Origin: Gp22-AA3 sp964384905 | GTDB lineage: Bacteria; Acidobacteriota; Polarisedimenticolia; Gp22-AA2 | NCBI GenBank assembly: GCA_964384905.1 | Contig: CAYLND010000016.1 | Span: forward strand, 1 to 40,094 | Reading direction: 5' to 3' | Length of the DNA stretch: 40,094 nt | Part shown: one piece after another, positions 31,938 through 38,315 of the stretch | Layout: each line of letters opens with the position of its first letter | Position numbering within the stretch: the first letter of the stretch is position 1 | Notes under the pieces: model-generated | Told to the model about the DNA's origin: nothing | The model's database searches: none | Seen by the model: only the letters and a program-made list of their open reading frames with translations | Made by a program: the position numbers and the translations under genes

Positions 31938-33403
31938 GGAACGATCGCTGGCTGTGGGCCATCCTGCTTCCGGGAGCCGCGGTGCGCCTCGTCGGCCTCG
32001 GGGAGCGCAGCCTGTCGTACGACGAATGCCAGCAGTTCTGGGCGTCCCAGGGGAACGTCCTGGTCTCGAACCGGACGATCACGCTCGATCCGCCGGGGTT
32101 CGCCTACCTGCTCCATCTCCACGCCGCGGCCGGTCGCGGCGAGATCTGGCTGCGCCTCCTGCCCTGTCTGTTCGGAGTCCTCGCCATCCTGGCGGTCTAC
32201 CGTCTCGCCCGGTCGTCCGGCGCCGATCCCTGGACCGCGCGCGCGGCGGCGTTTTTCATCGCGCTGGCGCCGTACCCGATTCGCTACTCGCAATCGCTCC
32301 GGGTGTACAGCCAGGCGATCGTCTGCGCGGCCCTCCTGGTCGCGGCCTTCCTGGATGCGACCGGCGGGGACGACACGCCGCGATGGCGCCGCGCGATCGT
32401 CCTGGCCGGCTGCACCTTCGCGGCCCTCCTGTCGGTCTACGGGAGCGTCTGGCTCGTCCTGATGATGGCGATCCTCCTCGCCGGGCAGGGCCTCCGCGAG
32501 AGGGGACCGGCGTGGCGGCGGGCCGCGATCGGTCTGGTCGCGGGAGCCGCGCTGGCCGCTCCCTGGTACCTGCTCTCCCTCCCGGTCCAGCTCACGGAAG
32601 GGACGCCGGCTTCCTTCTACGACGACAAGTTCCTTCCCCATGCCTTCCTGCCGGCGGTGACCTTCCTGATGCGGGGGACCGGGGATCTCGCCGCCTTCTT
32701 CTCGTTCATTCACCCCTGGACCGGTCTCCTGTTCGGTGCGCTGGCCATTCTTGGAGCCGTGCGTCTCCGCCCCAGCCGGCGGGCCGCCGGTCTGGTCGCG
32801 ATCTTCGGGGGCGGCCTGGCCTCGGCGGCGGCCGCCTCGGCCTGGCGGCTGTATCCGTACGGCGGAACCCGCCAGATGCTGTTCGCCGCCCCGCTGTTCT
32901 ACGTGCTCGTCGCGGCAGGCATCGCGTCCTTGAAGCATCGTTGGCGCGGGACGCCGGCCGCGGCGCTCCTGATCGCCATCGCCGCGGGCTGCGGGATCTT
33001 CCTGTACCAGTATCACCGCGAGCCGGGCGGGCAGGAGATGCGTCCGGTGATCAGGTCTCTGGAGGAAGCGGTCCTTCCCGGAGATCGGATCCTGGTCAAC
33101 AAAGACGCCCTGCCGCAGTTCCGCTACTACTATCGAGGGGACAGGGCCCGCGTCGTGGAAGGGCGGGAGACCGTGATCGGCGACTATCTCTCCGAAGTCA
33201 ATCGGTCGCTGTCCGCCGACACGCAGTCACGCTGGTGGCTCGTCTTCTCTCATGGCTGGAGCGCCGAGCGCCGCGGCGAGCTGGCGGCGGTCGACGCGCG
33301 TTTCGCGGCCGACCGGCGGATCGAGGCCTATCGGGCGGCGGCCTACCTCTTCGTGCCGCGGTCGACCTCTTCGTCCCCGCCAGGGGACGGAGGGACGCAG
33401 TGA
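31934..33403 (+). CDS. GT39-like membrane glycosyltransferase (GT-C fold)
   Basis: A 489-residue protein with about ten membrane segments. The first periplasmic loop carries ERSLSYDECQQFWAS, with the Asp30-Glu31 pair equivalent to the catalytic acidic motif of PMT/ArnT-type enzymes, then LDPPGFAYLLH. Membrane segments alternate with SLRVYSQAIVCAALL (the Y-S/Q-R-P-type loop after helix 4) and PWYLLSLP. The C-terminal soluble part (about 350-480) has EAVLPGDRILVNKDALPQF and RYYYRG, a frequent C-terminal domain in this family. It probably transfers a sugar from a polyprenyl-phosphate donor, such as one made by the GT2 at 19791, to the polymer or a protein. GTG 31934 overlaps the SGNH stop as GTGA. 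Confidence 0.84.
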   Translation: MRNDRWLWAILLPGAAVRLVGLGERSLSYDECQQFWASQGNVLVSNRTITLDPPGFAYLLHLHAAAGRGEIWLRLLPCLFGVLAILAVYRLARSSGADPWTARAAAFFIALAPYPIRYSQSLRVYSQAIVCAALLVAAFLDATGGDDTPRWRRAIVLAGCTFAALLSVYGSVWLVLMMAILLAGQGLRERGPAWRRAAIGLVAGAALAAPWYLLSLPVQLTEGTPASFYDDKFLPHAFLPAVTFLMRGTGDLAAFFSFIHPWTGLLFGALAILGAVRLRPSRRAAGLVAIFGGGLASAAAASAWRLYPYGGTRQMLFAAPLFYVLVAAGIASLKHRWRGTPAAALLIAIAAGCGIFLYQYHREPGGQEMRPVIRSLEEAVLPGDRILVNKDALPQFRYYYRGDRARVVEGRETVIGDYLSEVNRSLSADTQSRWWLVFSHGWSAERRGELAAVDARFAADRRIEAYRAAAYLFVPRSTSSSPPGDGGTQ

Positions 33404-35415
33404 GGGGGTTCGACCGCGGCGTCCTCCGGGGTCTGGCGCTTCTCGTCGCGGCTCTCCTGCTGTCGTTCCTCGGGGGGGCGCTGGCCGGCGCGCTGGCCGG
33501 CGCCCTGCTCGGGTTGTTCCTTCCCGGATACGCCCTCAGGTCGTGCGTCGAGGCTCACGCTCCGACCCTCCGTCTGCTCGGCTGCATCGAGTGCATCGCC
33601 GCCTCGCTCGCGATCACGCCGCTCTGTCTTCGTCTGGCCGGTTTCTTCCTGCCGTTCGATCGGCGCCACGTGCTGGGCGAGCTGGCCGTCGTCACGCTGG
33701 GGCTGCTCGCTCTCGGCGCGCTCCGCTCAAAGATGCCCGAGGTCCAGCCCCGCAAGCGCACACCGCCCGCCGTCGTGGCGGTCGTGCTCGTGACGCTGGC
33801 CCTGCTGGCGCCGACGCTGGCAGTCGGCCCGAGTCCCGACGGCGGCGAGACCAGGGTGAAAGGGTGGGACCTGAACAATCATCTGGCCATCGCGGAGTCG
33901 GTGGCATCCCGCGGCCTGCCGCCGCTCAATCCATTCCTGGCGAGCGAGACGCCTTTCTACTACCACGCCTATCTGCACGTCCTGCTCGGGTCGATGCTGG
34001 TGCTCGCGGGGGGCGCGGCCCCTTCCTACCTGCTCATCTCCCTGCTCGTGCTTCTCCTCGCGGCCGTCTTCATCGTCACCTGCTACCGCGTGGTGTCGGA
34101 GCTCGTCGGCGACGACCGTGTCGCCCTTCTGTCGCTGCCGCTGGTCAGCGTGGCGGGCGGTTTCGATCTCGTCCCGATGCTGGGACGGGCCTGGCTCGAG
34201 AGGGATCGCTTCGGCTCGGCGGCGGAGTTCTTTCTGCGGCACTGGAACGTGGACGGCTGGGTCTCCAACCGGGGGATGCTGGTGCCGAGCCTGTTCGCCA
34301 CCTTCTATTGGTCGCCGCACGCGATCGCGGCGATGGCGGTCTTCCTGCAGGCGCTCCTGTACCTCAGAAAGAGCGGCGCCGATCGAGTCTCGCAGGTTGC
34401 GGCGGGCGTCTGTCTGGCCGCGATGGCCGGATTCAACGGATACGTGTCGGTGGGAGGCGCCGCCACTCTGTGCCTGCTGTGGTGCCTCGACCTCAGGAGA
34501 CTCCTGGTCTCCCGACTTCGGACGGGTCGCGCCCCAGTCGTCGGCGGCCTTCTGGCCGGAGGCGTCGCGGTGCTGCTCGCGCTTCCCGTGCTGGACCTCT
34601 ATGCCGGCCAGAGGCAGGACGTCGACAAGTTCCGCTGGGTCTCCCCGACCTGGATGCTTCCGGTGCAGATCGTCCTGGAATTCGGACCGGCCCTCCTTCT
34701 CGGGCTGGCGGGACTGGCAGTCTGGGCCCGTCGGGACGACCGGACAGGCCGCCTCGTCCCTTTCGTCGCCATGGGCGGCGTCTGTCTTCCCGCGCTCTGC
34801 TTCATCGCCTCGACGGGCGAGAACAACGATCTGGCGATGCGCGTATCGATGTTCGTCTGGATCGGGCTGGGCGTCCTGAGCGGCTTCGCCCTGAACCGCC
34901 TCTTTCCGATCGCGTCATCTCCGGCACGCGCGCCGAGGGGAGTCCGGATGGTCGCGCTGGCCGCGCTGGCGCTCGGCTTTCTCTCGGTCGTCTGGTTCGC
35001 CGCCGGAGCGGCCGTGGCGAAGCCGACTCTTCCCGCCGACGAGGTGGCGGCGGGGTGGTGGGTCCGCTCGCATGTCGCGCCCGGGAGCCTCGTGCAGGCG
35101 TCCCCTCGCAGGGACAACCCGGAGCTGGTCTTCCTGACCGGCCACCCCGCGGTCCTCTCCGACACCTGGGCGGCGACACTGTTCTACTCGGAGCCGGGAG
35201 AGTTCTCGCGGCGGATGGCGTCTCTGAGCCAGGCCTTCTCGACCGCCGATCCCGCGGCGGCTTGCGCCGGCCTGCGCTCGCTGCGCATCGCGGCGATCGT
35301 GGTGGGTCCGCCGGAGGAGCGGGACTTCCCGCTCCTCGGCCGCCCCGACCGCTGGCCGTGCCTTGACGAGCGCTTCCGTCAGGGCGCCTATCGCGTGTAC
35401 ACGATGCGCCCTTGA
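33400..35415 (+). CDS. Large polytopic membrane protein, probable GT-C glycosyltransferase
   Basis: A 671-residue protein with some fourteen hydrophobic segments. GTG 33400 gives a GTGA overlap with the upstream gene. The first 130 residues are several closely spaced helices, including a Gly/Ala zipper (ALAGALAGALLG). The major periplasmic loop then begins with VKGWDLNNHLAIAESVASRG, in which Asp followed by N-H resembles the catalytic loop of GT-C enzymes, and continues NPFLASETPFYYHAYLHVLLG. The C-terminal soluble part (about 560-671) contains GWWVRSHVAPGSLVQASP and LTGHPAVLSDTW, similar to the tail domains of large uncharacterised GT-C proteins (DUF2298-like or related). No precise family can be asserted. 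It converges with the cohesin-like operon with 9 nt between. Confidence 0.7.
   Translation: MRGFDRGVLRGLALLVAALLLSFLGGALAGALAGALLGLFLPGYALRSCVEAHAPTLRLLGCIECIAASLAITPLCLRLAGFFLPFDRRHVLGELAVVTLGLLALGALRSKMPEVQPRKRTPPAVVAVVLVTLALLAPTLAVGPSPDGGETRVKGWDLNNHLAIAESVASRGLPPLNPFLASETPFYYHAYLHVLLGSMLVLAGGAAPSYLLISLLVLLLAAVFIVTCYRVVSELVGDDRVALLSLPLVSVAGGFDLVPMLGRAWLERDRFGSAAEFFLRHWNVDGWVSNRGMLVPSLFATFYWSPHAIAAMAVFLQALLYLRKSGADRVSQVAAGVCLAAMAGFNGYVSVGGAATLCLLWCLDLRRLLVSRLRTGRAPVVGGLLAGGVAVLLALPVLDLYAGQRQDVDKFRWVSPTWMLPVQIVLEFGPALLLGLAGLAVWARRDDRTGRLVPFVAMGGVCLPALCFIASTGENNDLAMRVSMFVWIGLGVLSGFALNRLFPIASSPARAPRGVRMVALAALALGFLSVVWFAAGAAVAKPTLPADEVAAGWWVRSHVAPGSLVQASPRRDNPELVFLTGHPAVLSDTWAATLFYSEPGEFSRRMASLSQAFSTADPAAACAGLRSLRIAAIVVGPPEERDFPLLGRPDRWPCLDERFRQGAYRVYTMRP
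33478..33501 (+). repeat. Tandem duplication of a 12-nt unit inside the GT-C gene
   Basis: GCGCTGGCCGGC occurs twice back to back and encodes ALAG-ALAG; a degenerate third unit follows. It extends a small-residue zipper in the second membrane helix and keeps the frame. Confidence 0.7.
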
Positions 35416-35424
35416 TGGCCCGCG

Positions 35425-36450
35425 TCAGCGAACTTCGGCGGTGGATCCGACGATCTGGGCGGCGAGCGGCTCGCTCGCCGCGCCGCGCAGCGTGGCGCGA
35501 TCGAAGACGAGGGTGGATGTGCCGGGAGCGCGGGCCAGGAAATCGATCAGCACGATCGCGCCCGAGCCGGTGAAGCGTCCCGAGGATCGGACGAGCGACA
35601 GTCCGACGGCCAGGTCACCCGGTCGGCTGGGGTTGACCGAAGCCAGGAAGATCGGCTGGAGGGAGCGGCCGTCCAGCGCCGGCCCGGTGCGGGCCCCGAC
35701 GTACTCGAGCACGTCCGGATCGAACAGAAGATGGAACGGCGCGCTCGTCACATCGCGCGCCCCGGTCAGGACGACCTGCACGGAGAACGTCTCGCCCGTG
35801 GAAACGGATTTCCGGTCGGGCGTGAGACTCAGGCGCGGCGATGCGGCGTCCGGCTGCTCCTCAGGCGTCGCCTGGGTCCCGGACGAAAGCGGACCGGCGC
35901 CCTGTCCGGAACGGTCGGAGGTCGGAGGGGTCGACCGCGGCGCAGGTGCCGGCGGCGTAGAAGAGCCGGGGAGGGCTCCCCCGGCGACCCATCCTGGCGG
36001 GGCCGGTGGATTCGCCGCGGTCGACGGCCTGGGCTGAGCCGGCCCGCCGGACGGGGCGCGCGCGTTCGGATCGGCTCGCCGCTCCGCTGGCGTCGCTTGG
36101 TCGCGTAGCGGAGCGACGGCGGCTGCGGGCCTCGCGATGGCCGGGCCGGAGAGGGTGGCCGCGCCCGGTGAGAGAGAGTCATGCATGGGAGGTGACATCT
36201 CCGGCGCTGCCTCCGCGGCGACGGGCACCGGCGCTTCCGCGGCCTGCCTCGGGCGCTCCGTGGTCCCGCCCGACGCGTACGGCAAGGGGGCCGGCGGCGC
36301 CTCCGAGCCTGCCGCCAGCGACACCGGAGAGGTCGCAGGGTCAGGAGCCGGCCGTCCGTAGCGAAGATAATCCCAGATGGGGGCGGCGACGAGGACGCCC
36401 GCCAGGACCGCCGCGACCGCCATGAAGGACCAGTAGCCGGTCCGGGTCAT
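35425..36450 (-). CDS. Membrane-anchored cohesin-like domain protein with Pro/Ala-rich spacer
   Basis: A 341-residue protein from ATG 36450 (TGATG junction with the gene before; TTG 36453 is possible). Residues 8-30 form one membrane helix (MAVAAVLAGVLVAAPIW). About 170 residues of low-complexity Pro/Ala/Ser sequence follow and should form an extended periplasm-spanning linker. The last 135 residues are a cohesin-type beta-sandwich: LSLTPDRKSVSTGETFSV, LFDPDVLEYVGA, AIVLIDFLARAPGTSTLVF. Cohesins bind dockerins in cellulosomes, and the same fold also occurs in secretins and other exported proteins. A dockerin is encoded two genes upstream in the same operon, which makes binding plausible though untested. 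Confidence 0.78.
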   Translation of the reverse strand: MTRTGYWSFMAVAAVLAGVLVAAPIWDYLRYGRPAPDPATSPVSLAAGSEAPPAPLPYASGGTTERPRQAAEAPVPVAAEAAPEMSPPMHDSLSPGAATLSGPAIARPAAAVAPLRDQATPAERRADPNARAPSGGPAQPRPSTAANPPAPPGWVAGGALPGSSTPPAPAPRSTPPTSDRSGQGAGPLSSGTQATPEEQPDAASPRLSLTPDRKSVSTGETFSVQVVLTGARDVTSAPFHLLFDPDVLEYVGARTGPALDGRSLQPIFLASVNPSRPGDLAVGLSLVRSSGRFTGSGAIVLIDFLARAPGTSTLVFDRATLRGAASEPLAAQIVGSTAEVR

Positions 36451-37103
36451 CAAGGCACCAGGACCACACCGCCGTGCCCGGGACCGAAGGAAGCGCCGAC
36501 GGCGTTCCCGTTATCGTCGATGATCTGATTGGCGGAGCCACCCGAGCCCAGGTCGAAGTCGACCGTGCCCGTGCCGGCGGCCACCTTCATGAAATGAAGC
36601 GTGATGAACATCGCGTCGCCCGAGGCGGTGACGCTCGCGTCGGGCCGGAACAGCGTCCCGCTCACCACGAGATCGCCCGGAGACGAACTGTTGACGAGGA
36701 ACAGGGGCGCGGTCGGCGGGTTCCCCTGGTAGAGGAGCGGTCCCGCGGTGTTGCTCTGGTAGGCCAGGATCGAGGATGGGTAGGTGATCTCGAACCCGAC
36801 GGTGAAGATTCCTGACAGGTTCCGCACCATCACGCTGATGTCGACCTCGTCGCAGGAGCTGCTCCGCGACAGAAGATAGACGTCTCCCGCGGACAGGCTC
36901 GTGATCGAGCTCGTGAAGGAGATCGAGGTGCACGGGGTGACGGAGTTCCCGCCCCCGCCGCCGCTGTTGCAGCCCGGAGCGAGGGCGATCAGGATCGCCG
37001 CGAGCGGAGCGCCGGCTCTCAGCCGGCGTCCTCTCGAACGTCTCCGAGCCGCGGGCGCTCCGTCGGTCGGCGCGTTCGGTCGAATGCTCCCGGCGTCTCT
37101 CAT
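36450..37103 (-). CDS. Cohesin-like lipoprotein
   Basis: A 217-residue protein from ATG 37103. An Arg-rich N terminus is followed by a hydrophobic stretch and LIALAPGCNSGGGGG, a lipobox-like A-P-G-C with a glycine spacer, so lipidation at that Cys is likely although the -3 residue is Ala and not the preferred Leu. The mature part is a beta-sandwich resembling cohesin domains: SLSAGDVYLLSRSSS, then VGFEITYPSSILAYQS, GDLVVSGTLFRPDASV, and AMFITLHFMKVAAGTGTVDF. It shows the same order of strands as the C-terminal domain of the next gene. It overlaps the dockerin gene as ATGA and the membrane cohesin gene as TGATG. It may present the domain at the outer membrane. Confidence 0.75.
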   Translation of the reverse strand: MRDAGSIRPNAPTDGAPAARRRSRGRRLRAGAPLAAILIALAPGCNSGGGGGNSVTPCTSISFTSSITSLSAGDVYLLSRSSSCDEVDISVMVRNLSGIFTVGFEITYPSSILAYQSNTAGPLLYQGNPPTAPLFLVNSSSPGDLVVSGTLFRPDASVTASGDAMFITLHFMKVAAGTGTVDFDLGSGGSANQIIDDNGNAVGASFGPGHGGVVLVP

Positions 37104-37921
37104 GGACAGACGGTCAGAGGCTGGCCGAAATAGCTCACCAGGATGTCGAGATCGAGCCCTCCCACCTCTCCGTCTCCGTCCAGGTCGGCCGCCGCGACGT
37201 AGGCGCTCTCGGTGCTCAGTGTATTCCAGGCCCGGGCGATGAGGTTCAGGTCGAACAGGTCGATCTTGCAGTCGCGGTTGATGTCCGCGGTCTTCACGAC
37301 GGTCAGGGCGTTCGCCTTGCCGGCCGCGCCCGAGTCAGGGTTCGTGACGGTCAGGGTCCGTGGCCCGAGAGGTGCTGTGGCCCCCACGTTCACGGGCGCG
37401 TTCAGGTGCCCGGCGTCGATCGGCGAGGTCGGGCCCACGCTGATCCCGGCGCCGAGACCGGCGACCGCGCCGCGCTGGAAGTTCGTCCCGCTCACCTCGA
37501 TGATTTGATCGCCGGCCTGCAGGAGGTAGATCGTTCCCGTCCCGGCCTCGAGCACCTGATCGATGGTCGGCAGCGTCGTGACCACCGACGCCTGCACCGC
37601 GATTTCGTTCGAGGACGCGCTCTCGTTTCCGGCGTAGTCGTACGCCGTGACGACCACATAGTAGGTCGTGTTGGCCTGAAGATTGGAGATGCTGTAGGAC
37701 GTGACCTTGCCGACGTCGAGAGTGGGAAGCGTGTAGCTGCCCGAAGAAGTGCCGGCATGTATCCGGTACCCCGCGAGGTCCGGCTCACTATTCGCGTCCC
37801 AGGCCAGGTTGGCCGCTGTGCCCGCTTCGATGAGTCCGATCGGCCACACCACGCACCAAAGGCCGATCAGGAACACGGCCGAGCCGACCACCGACCGGAC
37901 CAACCCACGGCGAGTCGTCAT
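37100..37921 (-). CDS. Exported Fn3-IPT-dockerin protein
   Basis: A 273-residue protein from ATG 37921. The frame is open to 38032, but that part overlaps the sigma-54 promoter and activator site; GAGG lies 7 nt before this ATG. A signal sequence or anchor (about 9-33) is followed by an Fn3 domain (LAWDANSEPDLAGYRIH, TTYYVVVTAYDYAGNES), an IPT/TIG-like domain (IIEVSGTNFQRGA, PLGPRTLTVTNPDSG), and a type I dockerin with two Ca-binding repeats, DINRDCKIDLFDLNLIARAW and DLDGDGEVGGLDLDILVSYF. Both loops keep the alternating Asp/Asn ligands. It is the first gene of a three-gene operon with two cohesin-like proteins. Cellulase or other catalytic modules are absent. Confidence 0.85.
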   Translation of the reverse strand: MTTRRGLVRSVVGSAVFLIGLWCVVWPIGLIEAGTAANLAWDANSEPDLAGYRIHAGTSSGSYTLPTLDVGKVTSYSISNLQANTTYYVVVTAYDYAGNESASSNEIAVQASVVTTLPTIDQVLEAGTGTIYLLQAGDQIIEVSGTNFQRGAVAGLGAGISVGPTSPIDAGHLNAPVNVGATAPLGPRTLTVTNPDSGAAGKANALTVVKTADINRDCKIDLFDLNLIARAWNTLSTESAYVAAADLDGDGEVGGLDLDILVSYFGQPLTVCP

Positions 37922-37930
37922 CGCCCCCCC

Positions 37931-37967
37931 TCGGCAGCCGGTGGAGCCGGAAGCCTCGAACTGCCGA
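37931..37967 (-). other. Leader hairpin before the dockerin gene
   Basis: TCGGCAG (37931-37937) pairs with CTGCCGA (37961-37967), with an inner CCGG/CCGG pairing around a 5-nt loop. It starts about 2 nt after the predicted transcription start and its base covers part of the GAGG ribosome binding site (37929-37932), so it could modulate translation. Confidence 0.5.
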
Positions 37968-37980
37968 CAGGTGGGTCCTT

Positions 37981-37995
37981 GCAAACCTTTTGCCA
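37981..37995 (-). promoter_or_regulatory. Sigma-54 (RpoN) -24/-12 promoter of the dockerin/cohesin operon
   Basis: On the minus strand TGGCAA, five bases (AAGGT), TTGC. It differs from the consensus TGGCAC-N5-TTGC at one position and keeps GG-N10-GC exactly. The predicted start is near 37969, with a leader of about 48 nt to ATG 37921, almost the same geometry as at the beta-helix gene. Confidence 0.68.
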
Positions 37996-38015
37996 CCACC
38001 CATAGTGTTATTTCC

Positions 38016-38032
38016 TGACGCGCACTTCGCAA
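38016..38032 (-). promoter_or_regulatory. Putative activator site TTGCSA-N4-CGCGTCA before the dockerin operon
   Basis: On the minus strand TTGCGA-AGTG-CGCGTCA, ending 20 nt before the -24 box. It is identical at 14 of 17 positions to the site at 12302-12318. The spacing to the promoter differs by 9 nt, close to one helical turn. No second copy was found further upstream here. Confidence 0.5.
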
Positions 38033-38304
38033 CCCTTTGATTCCAAATAGCCAAAAACCTGGTCACGACTTGGGCCTCGGCCGTCGGGACCGTGGCACTG
38101 CGTCAGCGTAATCGCTGCGGACGATTTTGTGTCCTTCGACGAGGACACCAGAGCGCCTGTCGACAGGACCAGGAGAGCAATCGGATCGGGCGCGTGTGCC
38201 GTTACCGGAGCACCCGTTTCCGGATCGTTCTATTCGAGGCGCGATTGCCGATCCGCTTCTGATACGATCCTCCGAGCCACGCTCCGGGGAGCCGATCGCC
38301 TGCC

Positions 38305-38310
38305 GAGGAG
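38305..38310 (+). promoter_or_regulatory. Ribosome binding site of recQ
   Basis: GAGGAG lies 5 nt before GTG 38316 and selects that codon as the start. Confidence 0.7.
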
Positions 38311-38315
38311 AGTCC

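Larger units (their letters stand above)
37922..38315 (-). promoter_or_regulatory. 394-nt divergent intergenic region between the dockerin operon and recQ
   Basis: The left third carries the dockerin leader hairpin (37931-37967), a minus-strand sigma-54 promoter (37981-37995) and the 17-mer activator element (38016-38032). From about 38040 to 38300 I see no gene and no convincing recQ promoter. A TGGCAC at 38093-38098 lacks a matching -12 box. The region around 37990-38060 is AT-richer than its flanks. Confidence 0.65.

Noticed and set aside
38093..38107. TGGCAC on the plus strand as a possible sigma-54 promoter for recQ
   Set aside because: The -12 position reads CAGC instead of TTGC, and it lies over 200 nt from the recQ start.
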